Shown: positions 54,684 through 63,637 of the stretch, piece by piece
How the letters are laid out: each line of letters opens with the position of its first letter
Numbering within the stretch: position 1 is the first letter of the stretch
Source of the DNA: Palsa-506 sp963786975
GTDB lineage: Bacteria > Actinomycetota > Actinomycetes > Streptosporangiales > Streptosporangiaceae
NCBI GenBank assembly: GCA_963786975.1
Contig: CAWBBE010000006.1
Location: forward strand, 62,001-126,000
Direction: 5' to 3'
DNA length: 64,000 bases
Position numbers and translations under genes: made by a program
The notes under the pieces: generated by a model
The model's database searches: none
The model's input: the letters and a program-made list of their open reading frames with translations, nothing else
What the model was told of the DNA's origin: nothing

Positions 54684-55703
54684 TCATCCGTTAATAACGG
54701 GTGTTCGCATCCTGCCGGGCGCGGGTGCCGTCCAGTCGAGCAGCGGGCCGTCCGGCACGATCCTGGACGGGTTGAGGTGCGGGTGCGTCATGAAGTAATG
54801 CCGTTTGATGTGGTCGAACCTGGTCGTCCCGGCGAAGGCCGGGATGGCGTAAAGGTCGCGGGCGTAACCCCACAGGTTCGGGTAGTCGGACAGCCTGCGC
54901 AGGTTCGCCTTGAAGTGCGAGTAGTACACCGCGTCGAACCGGGCCAGGGTCACCCACAGCCGGACGTCCGCCTCGGTGAGGGCATCGCCGAGCAGGTACC
55001 GGCGGCTGGCCAGTCTCTGCTCAAGGTCGTCGAGGGTGCCGAAGATGCGGGTGACAGCCTGGTGATACTGGTCCTGGGTGCCGGCGAAGCCGGACCGGTA
55101 GACCCCGTTGTTCACGCTGGCGTACACGACCTCGTTGATGGCATCGATCTCGGCCCGGCGGGCGGCCGGGTAAAGCTCAGGAGCGCCGCTGGCGGTCCAG
55201 GCGCCGAACGCGGTACTCAGGTCGATCGTGATGTCGGGAAAGTTGTTGCTCACGATGCGGCCGGTGGCCCGGTCCCACAGCACCGGCACCGAGACGTGGC
55301 CCTGGTAGCCGGGCTCGGTCGCGTCGTAGGCCTCGCGCAGCAGCGTGAACCCGTTCACCGGATCCAGCGAGTACCCGTCGCCTTCCCGGAACGCCCAGCC
55401 GCGCCCGTCCCGCACCGGGTCGACCGCCGACAAGGAGATGACCTCCTCAAGGCCGAGCAGCTTGCGCACGATCGCGGTCCGGTGCGCCCACGGGCAGGCC
55501 CACGAGATGTACAGGTGATACCTGCCCGGCTCGGCCGGGTAGCCGCTGGAGCCGTCGGCAGTGATCCGGCCGCGGAACGGGTAGGCGGCCCGGACGAACT
55601 CGGCCGGCTTCTTCCTGGCCGCCGGGCTGAAGTCGCCGTAGTCGCCGTAGGCCTCGAAGTCGACCGGGCTGGCGCCGCCAGCCTGCTGCTCGATCGCGGT
55701 CAT
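54684..55703 (-). CDS. Glutathionyl/mycothionyl-hydroquinone reductase-like GST
   Basis: A 339-residue Xi-class glutathione transferase-like protein. YHLYISWACPWAHRTAIVRK carries the catalytic CPWA; SNNFPDITIDLSTAF, NNGVYRSGFAGTQDQY and KRHYFMTHPHLNPSRIVPDG are hallmarks of the YqjG/ECM4 family that reduces S-conjugated hydroquinones. ATG 55703 has GAGGAG and overlaps a 19-residue upstream reading frame. In a mycothiol organism the thiol partner is unclear. Confidence 0.92.
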   Translation of the reverse strand: MTAIEQQAGGASPVDFEAYGDYGDFSPAARKKPAEFVRAAYPFRGRITADGSSGYPAEPGRYHLYISWACPWAHRTAIVRKLLGLEEVISLSAVDPVRDGRGWAFREGDGYSLDPVNGFTLLREAYDATEPGYQGHVSVPVLWDRATGRIVSNNFPDITIDLSTAFGAWTASGAPELYPAARRAEIDAINEVVYASVNNGVYRSGFAGTQDQYHQAVTRIFGTLDDLEQRLASRRYLLGDALTEADVRLWVTLARFDAVYYSHFKANLRRLSDYPNLWGYARDLYAIPAFAGTTRFDHIKRHYFMTHPHLNPSRIVPDGPLLDWTAPAPGRMRTPVING

Positions 55704-55759
55704 CGCTCCTCCTCGCGGCCGGCCTCGCGGGCCAGCGCCATCGCCTGCTCGACGTCCAT
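55700..55759 (-). CDS. 19-residue upstream ORF coupled to the GST-like gene
   Basis: ATG 55759 follows a GGGGGGAG ribosome binding site stronger than that of most neighbours and reads MDVEQAMALAREAGREEER before a TGA that overlaps the next ATG (ATGA). It looks like a translated leader coupling ribosomes into the reductase gene. No regulatory residue run is evident. It could alternatively be an N-terminal remnant. Confidence 0.5.
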   Translation of the reverse strand: MDVEQAMALAREAGREEER

Positions 55760-55925
55760 CGATTCTCCCCCCTGGCCCGGACGGCGGTGAAGTCCTTGCG
55801 GGCCAGCGCCGCCAGGCCCGGGCTGGCCGCGCGACCGCGGCCAGGCGCCTGTTCCGCGCTGCCGGGGGATACCGTGGATCCCGGGCGGCGGCAGGCTCGC
55901 AGATGCTGACCGGCGGAGGCAGCCA

Positions 55926-56117
55926 GTGACAGAGGACAGGCCGGACGATGAGTTCGCCGAGGTAGGCGACTCTGCCTGCTGGGCGCACCTGGTGTGCCCG
56001 GAGTGCGGGGCGATGGAGTCCGGCGGGCACCGGGAAGGCTGCCCCGCGGCAGCGGCCACGGTGAATACGGCGGCCGACCGGGCGGTTACCGCCAGGCGGC
56101 CGCAGCCAGGCCAGTAG
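55926..56117 (+). CDS. Small zinc-ribbon-like protein, 63 aa
   Basis: GTG 55926 has GGAGG upstream. The segment CWAHLVCPECGAMESGGHRE, then GC, contains C-x5-CxxC and H-x3-C, a plausible one-zinc knuckle. Acidic N-terminus, basic tail. Short actinobacterial proteins with CPECGA...GHRxGC are widespread and uncharacterised. Confidence 0.65.
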   Translation: MTEDRPDDEFAEVGDSACWAHLVCPECGAMESGGHREGCPAAAATVNTAADRAVTARRPQPGQ

Positions 56118-56198
56118 CCATCTGCTCCGGGGTACGGGCGCGGCCGCGGTGCACGGGCCACGGCGGGCCGGAGTGTCACGGATTTGCCGCGGCCGGTG

Positions 56199-56927
56199 CT
56201 ACCGGCCGCCATCGCTATGCAGGAGCTGCCCGTTGATCCAGCCGCCCTCGGCGGAGCACAGGAACGTGACCAGGTTGGCCGCGTCGCGCGGCTGGCCGAG
56301 CCGCCCGAGCGGCGTCTGTGCTGTCAGCTCGATCTTTTGCCGCTGGCTCATCCAGCCGTTGTCGGTAGGCCCGGGATTGATGCAGTTCGCGGTAACTCCC
56401 AGCCGTGACAGCTCGGACGCGGCGGCGATCACAATCCGGTCCAGCGCGGCCTTGGACGCCCCGTAAGGAAGATTGCCCGCCGTGTGATCGGAGGTCAGCG
56501 CGATGATCCGGCCGGTACCATGCGGTCCGGCGAACTGCCGGGCGAACTCGCGGATCAGCAGCCAGGCGGCTCGGGTGTTGACCGCGAAATGCCGGTCGAA
56601 CGATTCGACCTCAGTGCTGAGGATGGTGGACTCCACGCACTCGCTATGCGCGAGCACCAGCGCGGTCGCCGGGCCCAGGGCGGCGCGGGATTGCCCTAGC
56701 ACTCGCCCCGGAGTCCCGGCGTCCTGCAGATCCGCCTCGATGGCGCACTCATGCGCGCCGGCCGCCCGCAGTCGTGCCGAGAGTTCTTCGGCTGCCCCCT
56801 CGTCCGCCCCCCAGGCCATGCGCGCGTCATAAGGCGCGAAATGCGTGAAAGCCACGTCCCATCCGCTCTCGGCGAGCCGCAGGGCGACCGCGGTCGCGAT
56901 CCCGGCTCGCCGCCCGGCTCCCGTCAC
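56199..56927 (-). CDS. Short-chain dehydrogenase/reductase, 5' end uncertain
   Basis: 242 residues as annotated. NAD(P) motif TGAGRRAGIATAVAL, NNAG-equivalent LVLAHSECV (altered), catalytic Ser/Tyr/Lys around ALTSDHTAGNLPYGASKAAL, and NCINPGPTDNGWM. Only GTG 56927 is available as a start, which removes most of the first beta strand (PVALV lies upstream in frame). The frame stays open upstream for about 70 codons through a Pro/Glu/Gly repeat without any ATG, GTG or TTG. Either the true start is unusual or the 5' end has been displaced by repeat DNA. Confidence 0.7.
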   Translation of the reverse strand: MTGAGRRAGIATAVALRLAESGWDVAFTHFAPYDARMAWGADEGAAEELSARLRAAGAHECAIEADLQDAGTPGRVLGQSRAALGPATALVLAHSECVESTILSTEVESFDRHFAVNTRAAWLLIREFARQFAGPHGTGRIIALTSDHTAGNLPYGASKAALDRIVIAAASELSRLGVTANCINPGPTDNGWMSQRQKIELTAQTPLGRLGQPRDAANLVTFLCSAEGGWINGQLLHSDGGR

Positions 56928-57200
56928 CAGGGCGACGGGACGCCCGCTGGCCTCGTTGTCTCTGTTACCGGCGGGCCCGGGGTCAGGGCCTTGGCCGGCC
57001 GAACCAGGCCCGCCGGAGCGGGCGCCGCCGGGCTCAGGGCGGGTAGCGCCGGGCTCAGGGCGGGCAGCGCCGCCGGGCTCAGGGCGGACCGCGCCGCCGG
57101 GCTCAGGGCGAATACGGCATCGCCTCCGGCACTCGCTGGCTTCCCGGTCAGCTCACTATGGCACCGGGCGGCCGCCCGGTCACCTCACTATCGCGCCGGG

Positions 57201-58310
57201 CTATCGGGCCGGCCCGAGCCGCACGGTTACCGCATGGATGAAGTTGCCGCCGTAGCCGCCGCGATTCCACTGCGGCCGCGCGGGCTGCACATGACCCGCC
57301 AGGTCGGTGGCCCGGGCCCTGATCGTCGCCTCGCCGCGACCTCCGGCCGGCGCCAGGTGTGCCCACCACCGCCAGCCGTATCCGGTCGGCGGGCCGGCCA
57401 GCCTGGCCTCCTGCCAGGTGCCGCCGGCCACGCTCACCTCGACGCGGGCGATCGGCGCCGCGCCGGACCAGGCGACTCCGCGGACGGCAACCTCACCGCC
57501 GGACAGCCGCTCACCGGAGCGCGGCTCGGTAATGAGGGCACGGACCCGCTGCATCCGGACCGGCTCCCGGACCACCGTGTCGCCCGCGGGCCGCTCGTAC
57601 ATGTAATCACCGGCCTGGAAGTACCCGCCGAACGCCTCGCCGGTGACCCGGATCTCGGTCAGCCATTTGACCGAGGCGACCGCATACCAGCCAGGCACGA
57701 TGAGCCGGAGCGGGGCACCGTGCCGGACCGGCAGCGGCGCGCCGTTCATCGCGTAGGCGAGCAGCGCGCCGGATTTGCTGGCGTCAGCCATGGCCAGGCT
57801 CCGCTCGAACCAGACCGGCTCCGCCGAGTCATCCACCGCCCCCCGGTCGGCACCGCGGAAGACGAGCTCGGTCGCGTTCGCCCGGACGCCGGCCCGGCCG
57901 AGAACCTCGTCCAGCCGCACTCCCGTCCATTCCGCCGTGCCCACCGCGCCGAGCTGCCACTGGGCTCCGTCGGTGAGCGGACTGAACAGCGCCCGGCCGT
58001 TTCCCGCGCACTCAAGCGTCGCCACGAAGGTGTCGGCGGTCATCCCCCTGAGCTCGTCCAGGCTCAGTTCCAGCGGCTCCCGGACCAGGCCGCTGATGTT
58101 CAGCCGCCACGTAGTCTCGTCGAGCACCGGGATCGGGAAGTGGTTACGGAGGTAGAAACCACCGTCGGGGGTCAGCAGGCTGCCGGGCACAGCCGGAGTA
58201 GGTGTCTCGCAGTTCAGCGGATCCTCGGTAACGACGTGCAGCCCTGCACCGACCGCGGCCCGGCAGGCGCCGGCCGGCTCGATCACGGAGATCACTCCGT
58301 CGCGTCTCAT
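57201..58310 (-). CDS. Sulfite-oxidase-family molybdopterin oxidoreductase
   Basis: 369 residues. HVVTEDPLNCETP, FYLRNHFPIPVLDETTWRLN and FVATLECAGNGRALF (Cys ligand of molybdenum), then LRLIVPGWYAVASVKWLTEI identify the oxidoreductase molybdopterin domain; residues about 255-365 are the Mo-cofactor dimerisation (Ig-like) domain (GVAWSGAAPIARVEVSVAGG). ATG 58310 is preceded by AGGGC. No signal peptide or cytochrome subunit is seen, so it may be cytoplasmic with an unknown electron acceptor. Confidence 0.88.
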   Translation of the reverse strand: MRRDGVISVIEPAGACRAAVGAGLHVVTEDPLNCETPTPAVPGSLLTPDGGFYLRNHFPIPVLDETTWRLNISGLVREPLELSLDELRGMTADTFVATLECAGNGRALFSPLTDGAQWQLGAVGTAEWTGVRLDEVLGRAGVRANATELVFRGADRGAVDDSAEPVWFERSLAMADASKSGALLAYAMNGAPLPVRHGAPLRLIVPGWYAVASVKWLTEIRVTGEAFGGYFQAGDYMYERPAGDTVVREPVRMQRVRALITEPRSGERLSGGEVAVRGVAWSGAAPIARVEVSVAGGTWQEARLAGPPTGYGWRWWAHLAPAGGRGEATIRARATDLAGHVQPARPQWNRGGYGGNFIHAVTVRLGPAR

Positions 58311-58519
58311 CGTTGCCCTGCCCTCCCCGTCCAGCGAAGTGCGCGCTGAGCCGCCGGCGCCGCGCCCGGCCCGGTGCCCAAGCGGCGCCGCCGTCACCAG
58401 TACTGCGCCACTGCGCCCGCGGTGCGGCGGCGTACCGGCGTACCGCAGACGGCGATCGCCTGGCCCTGTCCCGGCCCCTGGTTCCTGGCCTGGCCCGTCC
58501 CTGGCCAGGCCCGTCCCGG

Positions 58520-58743
58520 CCTGCCCCGTCCCTGGCCTGCCCCGTCCCTGGCCTGCCCCGTCCCTGGCCTGGCCCGTCCCTGGCCTGGCCCGTCCCTGGC
58601 CTGGCCCGTCCCTGGCCTGGCCCGTCCCTGGCCTGCCCCGTCCCTGGCCTGCCCCGTCCCTGGCCTGCCCCGTCCCTGGCCTGGCCCGTCCCTGGCCTGG
58701 CCCGTCCCTGGCCTGGCCCGTCCCTGGCCTGGCCCGTCCCTGG
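58520..58743. repeat. 16-bp minisatellite with 112-bp higher-order duplication
   Basis: Fourteen 16-bp units of form CCTGSCCCGTCCCTGG, where S is C or G. The S position runs C,C,C,G,G,G,G and then exactly again, so 58520-58631 and 58632-58743 are two copies of a seven-unit block. Diverged units continue on both sides (about 58460-58860). The whole gap 58311-59271 holds no convincing gene; around 58990-59035 there is an isolated AT-rich patch that could be a promoter, and near 59116-59157 an 18-bp direct repeat. Confidence 0.92.
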
Positions 58744-59271
58744 CCCCGTTCCTGGCCGTCCCTGGCCTGGCCCCGTTCCTGGCCCTGGTCCATGGCCCTG
58801 GTCCCTGGCCCCGGTCCCGGCGGCTGGCCCTGACCGCTGGCCCTGACCGTTGCCCTGGTCCCTGCGGCTGGTCCGTTGCGGTAACCCCAGTCCCGCCGTC
58901 TCGCCTGGAACGTTGCCTCCCGCCGGATTCGGCCCACGTTTCCGAGTATCGACGCGGCTAGCGGGCCCTGCATCTGAGTTCCTGACCAGCGGTTTTATGG
59001 TAGTCTACGTTATTTATCGGAATTATTTACTATCCGACTCCTTGCGACGCTGGCGGTTTCACCGAGCGAGCAATGCGCGCGCCATCGGCACCCCGCCCCA
59101 AAGGCATTCCAGGGGTGCGGGCGCGGCCGCCAGAGTGCGGGCGCGGCCGCCAGAGTGCCGACGTGGCAGCTAGCTACGGCGGCAGCCAATTGCGGCACGG
59201 CAGCCAGACTGTGAGCGCGCCAGCGATGGCGAGCGCCGCAGAACAGCAGCGGGAGCGGCGGGAGCGGCAGC

Positions 59272-60435
59272 TCAGCCCGAGGCCGGCACGACCGCGGCGG
59301 CCATCCGCTGGACCGCCTCCTGCATCAGGGCCGGCGAGGTGCCCATGTTCAGCCGGGCAAAGCCCGCACCCGGAGCACCGAAGTGAGGGCCAGGGCTCAG
59401 CGCCACCTGGCCGCGCGCCAGGAAGGCCGCGGCCGGATCATCGCCCAGGCCGAGCTGACCGCAGTCCAGCCAGGCCAGGAAGCTAGCCTCAGGCGGAACG
59501 TATCGCACCGCGGGAAGCTCCTCGGCGAGCAGCCTGGACAGGTAGCCGCGGTTCTCGTCGAGCTGGGCGAGCACGGCGTCGAGCCAGGGCAGCGAGTCGG
59601 CGAAGGCGGCTACCGACGCGAGCACGCCGAGGTTCCCGGCCAGTAGCGCCTCCCAGCGCTCCGCCAGCAGGCCGGCCAGGTCCGCCGAGCCCGCTACCGC
59701 CACGCCGCACTTCAGGCCGGGGATGTTCCAGCCCTTCGACGCCGAGCCGAACGCGATCGCGCGCTCCGTCGCCTCGTGGTCCAGGGACAGAAACGGCACG
59801 TACTGCGCACCCGCGAGCACGAGCGGCGCGTGAATCTCATCGACCAGCAGCAGCTTGCCATGCCGGCGGCAGAGGTCGGCGACCGCGGTCAGCTGCTCGC
59901 CGGACCAGACCCGGCCGACCGGGTTATGCGGGCTGCAGAGCAGGTATGCGCTGACGTTCTCGCTGGCCAGCGCCCGGTCGAGCACATCAAGGTCCAGGTC
60001 GTACCGGCCGTCGTCGCCCCTGGACAGCGGCGCCTCGACGACCTGCCGCCCGGTGAAGCCGATCCGGAAGAAGAACGGGGCGTATACTGGCGGGTTGATC
60101 ACGATCCCGGATCCGGGCGGCGTTAGCGCAGTGATCATCTCTGCGATACCAGTCATCACGTCCGGGATGGCGAAGACCCGGGCCGGGTCCGGCGACCAGC
60201 GCAGCCGGCTACCGGCAAACGCGGCGAACGCCTCGCCCAGCGCTCCCTTGTGCGCGTAGCCGGCGTCGCCGATGGCGATCGCCGACGTGACCGCCGCCTT
60301 GATGGGCTCGGCGAGGTCGAAATCCATCTCGGCGACGAAAGCTGGCAGCACGTCGTCCGGATAGGTGCGCCACTTGAAGCTGGTGCGACGCCTGAGCTTG
60401 GCCAGGGAGCAGCTTCCAAGCAGCGGCGGGTCCAC
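59272..60435 (-). CDS. PatB/MalY-type C-S lyase (PLP aminotransferase fold)
   Basis: 387 residues. N-terminal RRRTSFKWRTYPDDVLPAFV then AEMDF is the PatB/MalY signature; PLP contacts in CSPHNPVGRVWS and VDEIHAPLVL, Schiff-base lysine in AFGSASKGWNIPGLK, and C-terminal Arg in FARLNMGTS. Expected cystathionine beta-lyase activity (or a related beta-C-S lyase). Single gene, start ATG 60435. Confidence 0.9.
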   Translation of the reverse strand: MDPPLLGSCSLAKLRRRTSFKWRTYPDDVLPAFVAEMDFDLAEPIKAAVTSAIAIGDAGYAHKGALGEAFAAFAGSRLRWSPDPARVFAIPDVMTGIAEMITALTPPGSGIVINPPVYAPFFFRIGFTGRQVVEAPLSRGDDGRYDLDLDVLDRALASENVSAYLLCSPHNPVGRVWSGEQLTAVADLCRRHGKLLLVDEIHAPLVLAGAQYVPFLSLDHEATERAIAFGSASKGWNIPGLKCGVAVAGSADLAGLLAERWEALLAGNLGVLASVAAFADSLPWLDAVLAQLDENRGYLSRLLAEELPAVRYVPPEASFLAWLDCGQLGLGDDPAAAFLARGQVALSPGPHFGAPGAGFARLNMGTSPALMQEAVQRMAAAVVPASG

Positions 60436-60641
60436 GTGACGGATGTTACCCAGCGGCCGGCGCCGAACCCTCCCGGATGATCCCGGTCCCCGGCATGGGC
60501 CGCCTGAGGCGGCCAGTTCGCCGCCGTTCGAGCAGCGTGCACGGACTGAATCCGGATACGAAAATAATAGCTAACTTAACTTGCTAACAGGTGATATGGT
60601 GATCTGTATGCGGAGATGACCCATTGCCGGAGGGAGGCCGG

Positions 60642-62344
60642 GTGCCAGCCAGCCCAATTCCGAATCTTGATCCCGACGGGGATCCCTTCGAAGGCAGCCC
60701 GGCGGAGTCTTGTGTGGAGCCACCGTCCGACGAGGAACTCTGCGGGCTTGACTTCGATCCGGACAGCAGCCCTCCAGACGACGCCGAGGCGTGGCTGGCC
60801 GACGTGGCCGACCCGGTTCGTAACGCCTACCTGGACTCGATCACCGCCCAGGCGCCCGAGGCGATGGCAGCAGGGTTCCTGCACCGCGATGGCGGCCGCG
60901 GCCGCGGGTTCGCGGCCGGCGGCTTACTTGACCTCATGGAACCCGGCCCCGTGCTGGCCGGTTTCGCCAGCGACGCCTGGGCAGACGGACTCGGCCGGCT
61001 TACCGACGATGAGCTCATCGGAGCTCTCTGTGCGTGGCGGCGGCTGGCTTCCTGGTCCGCAGCCGGCGAGATCGCCGCCGTCAGCGCGCTGGCGCGGCGC
61101 CGTGCGGCTGAGTCCCGTGGCGATGCGGGCCGGCGGCGGGCCGAGCACGTGGACAGCGAGCTTGCCGCTGCCTTAACCCTGACCGGCCGGTCCGCCGACC
61201 GGCTGCTGGAGCTTGCCGCCGGGCTGAGCCGGCTGCCGGGTACTGCCGCTGCGCTGGCAGCCGGGCAGATCGACTGGCCAAGGGCAATCGTCATCACCGA
61301 CGAGCTCGCCAGCCTGGACAAGGCCGATGCAGCCGCGGTCGAGGCCCAGATCCTCGGCAACGCGCCTGGTCAGACCACTGGCCAGCTACGGGCTGCGGTA
61401 CGCCGCAGGCTAATGGAAATCGACCCGGAGGCGGCGATCCGGCGACGCAAGAATGCGGAGCAGGATTCGCGTGTCGAGACCTGGACCGAGCCGTCCGGCA
61501 CGGCGGCGCTAGCCGGGCGTGACTTGCCGCCCGCGGACGTGATCATCGCCGACAAGCACATCGACTCCAGCGCGCGCTGGCTGAAGCGCCATGGCGCGTG
61601 CGGCACCCTGCAGCGACTTCGATCCCAGGTATACACGGCGCTGCTGAGCGGGCAGCCTGTCGAGACGCTCCTGCCCGCCGGCGAACCCGCTGCTGAGAGC
61701 GAGGGCAGCGGCCGGCCGACGGCGGCCCAGCCGACTGCGTGCCGCCCGCTCTGGGCGGGTCGGTAAACCTGACCGTTCCGCTCGCCAGCTGGCTGGGCAT
61801 GACCAACGCACCCGGCGAGGCGGCCGGGCTTGATGTCCTGGACGCAGCCACCTGCCGTGACCTGGCCGCCACGATGGCCGCCGGATCACGGACGCGATGG
61901 TGCGTGACGGTGACCGGTCCGGGCGGGCGCGCCGTCGCGCATGGCTGCGCCCGCTCAGGCCCGGGGCCGCCCGACACCGACCGGCTGGCCTGGCTGTCAA
62001 CGATCGAGATCAACAAGCTTGAGGCCGGGAGCTGCAGCCATCAGCGGGAGACCGCCGCATACCGGCTACCCCCGGCGCTCCGCCACTTGATCAACATCCG
62101 GCAGCGCAGCTGCAGCTCGCCTCGCTGCCGGAGGCCGGCTGAGCGCACCGACCAGGATCATACGATCCCGGCCGATCAGGGCGGACGCACGTGCGAATGC
62201 AATTGCGGTCCGTTCTGTCGAACCCATCACCAGGCGAAACAGGCGCCGGGGTGGCATGTCCGGCAGCCGGAGCCCGGGATCTTCGCCTGGACGCTGCCGA
62301 GCGGCCGCAGCTACACCGCCGTGCCTGACGCATACCCGGTCTAG
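60642..62344 (+). pseudogene. DUF222/HNH endonuclease-type protein, frame broken once
   Basis: From GTG 60642 (GGAGGGAGG upstream) the first frame encodes the DUF222 region (LCAWRRLASWSAAGEIAAVS, AGQIDWPRAIVITDELASLD, RRRKNAEQDSRVETWTEPSG) and stops at 61766. The second frame continues as VPPALGGSVNLTVPLASWLG and ends with the HNH site CSSPRCRRPAERTDQDHTIP, then CNCGPFCRTHHQAKQAPGW, at 62344. Adding one G near 61740 joins them as QPTAVPPALGGSVNL. These proteins (REP13E12-like) are abundant and duplicated in actinobacteria; their biological role is unclear. The last 108 bp including the stop are present three times in tandem. Confidence 0.78.
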
Positions 62345-62570
62345 ACATTCAGCGCCGGGTGGCATGCCCGGCAGCCGGAGCCCGGGATCTTCGCCTGGAC
62401 GCTGCCGAGCGGCCGCAGCTACACCGCCGTGCCTGACGCATACCCGGTCTAGACATTCAGCGCCGGGTGGCATGCCCGGCAGCCGGAGCCCGGGATCTTC
62501 GCCTGGACGCTGCCGAGCGGCCGCAGCTACACCGCCGTGCCTGACGCATACCCGGTCTAGACATTCAGCG
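62249..62570 (+). repeat. 108-bp tandem triplication of the HNH gene 3' end
   Basis: Three head-to-tail copies with exact 108-bp period (stop codon regions at 62341, 62449 and 62557). Each carries the codons for the terminal WHVRQPEPGIFAWTLPSGRS-type segment, the stop and about 14 nt of downstream DNA. Copy one differs by a T/C and an extra G near its left edge; copies two and three look identical. The second and third copies lie after the first stop, so they are not translated as part of the gene. Confidence 0.95.
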
Positions 62571-62756
62571 CTGTGGCGTGCGATGTGCTTGCCCGACGGA
62601 GCGGGGGGACCCGGCGGAGTGACCGGCCTGCCGCCGAAGCGATGCCGCCGCGGGCAGTTGGTGACCGGCTGGCGCCGACCGGTATCACCCTCACTCGCGC
62701 GCCCAGTCTTTGGGTGCGCTCGACCGCCGCTCGCCAGCGGGCGTCGCCGGCTTGGC

Positions 62757-62796
62757 CTGACAACGGCATATCTCGATATGGTATAGTCCATTTTCG
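62757..62796 (+). promoter_or_regulatory. Promoter of the MarR gene, apparently leaderless
   Basis: CTGACA (62757-62762), 19 nt and TATAGT (62782-62787) precede the GTG at 62796 by eight bases, so transcription probably starts at or next to the start codon. GATAT (62775-62779) and ATATC (62799-62803) flank the start region as an inverted repeat suited to autoregulation by MarR. Confidence 0.55.
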
Positions 62797-63224
62797 TGAT
62801 ATCAGAAACCGGGACCGGTGCGCTGATCCTGACGCTGCATCGCGCTACCCATGCCAGCCTGACCGCGCTGCAGGCCAGGCTGGCCGGCCTGGATCTGGCC
62901 AGCCCGGAGATCAACGCCCTGGCGATCCTGGCCAGCCGGCAGCCATACAGCATCGGCGAGCTTGCGGCAGCGACCGCCACCAAGCCGACCACGCTGACCA
63001 GCGTGCTCGACCGGCTAGCACGCCGCGGCCTGGTCGTGCGGCAGCTAGATCCAGCCGACCGGCGATCGTTCCTCGTCACGCTGACCCCGGCCGGGCGGCC
63101 CGTTGCGGACCAGGTGCTCGCCGCGATGGCCGCGCTCGAACATGCGGTGCGAGCCGCGGTTACCAGCGCCGACCAGGCCGGCTTCCGTAAGGTGACACAG
63201 GCGATCATGGAGGTGCCGAGATGA
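62796..63224 (+). CDS. MarR-family regulator
   Basis: 142 residues. Winged helix ALAILASRQPYSIGELAAAT, then ATKPTTLTSVLDRLARRGLV, wing LDPADRRSFLVTLTPAGR, and flanking dimerisation helices (LILTLHRATHASLTALQARL; AVTSADQAGFRKVTQAIMEV). Overlaps the next gene by 4 nt (ATGA), which is probably its target or partner. Confidence 0.9.
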   Translation: MISETGTGALILTLHRATHASLTALQARLAGLDLASPEINALAILASRQPYSIGELAAATATKPTTLTSVLDRLARRGLVVRQLDPADRRSFLVTLTPAGRPVADQVLAAMAALEHAVRAAVTSADQAGFRKVTQAIMEVPR

Positions 63225-63634
63225 CGCACGCGAGGCCGGCCGAACTGGCCGAGATCCTGGCCGAGGTCGCGCCGCCAGGAATCGCCTTCCGGCACCGCCA
63301 GCACATTCACCTAGCCTTCATCTCCGTGCACCGGCACGGCGGCCGGCGGGCAGCAGAGCTGGTCAGCCGCTGGATCCGGCACATCGCGGCTTACCAGCGC
63401 GCGCCGCAGAAATACAACGCCACGGTCACCCGGGCCTGGACCGCGATGGTCGCGCATCATGTCAGCGCGGATATCTCGGTCACCGATTTCGACGTGTTCG
63501 CCGAGCGCAACCCCGCGTTGCTGGACAAGCGGCTGCTGGCCCGGCACTATACGCCGGCCGTGCTAGCCTCGCCGGCGGCCCGGGCCGGATGGGTAGCACC
63601 TGATCTAGCCCCGTTCCCGTGGATGGCGGCTTAA
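63221..63634 (+). CDS. Conserved protein of unknown function, 137 aa
   Basis: FRHRQHIHLAFISVHRHGGR, IRHIAAYQRAPQKYNATVTR, WTAMVAHHV and NPALLDKRLLARHYTPAVLA match a conserved actinobacterial family with several invariant His residues, suggesting a metal or small-ligand site. No name known to me. Co-translated with MarR, so likely an effector of, or regulated by, that protein. Confidence 0.72.
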   Translation: MTHARPAELAEILAEVAPPGIAFRHRQHIHLAFISVHRHGGRRAAELVSRWIRHIAAYQRAPQKYNATVTRAWTAMVAHHVSADISVTDFDVFAERNPALLDKRLLARHYTPAVLASPAARAGWVAPDLAPFPWMAA

Positions 63635-63637
63635 CGC

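Noticed and set aside
58313..58961. Several long Pro/Trp/Ala-rich plus-strand frames and a Gly/Arg/Gln-rich minus frame
   Set aside because: All are produced by the stop-free GC-rich 16-bp minisatellite.
62066..63310. 414-codon minus-strand frame with three 36-residue repeats
   Set aside because: It is the reverse reading of the 108-bp triplication and runs through the MarR gene; no family features, and the plus-strand genes explain the DNA.
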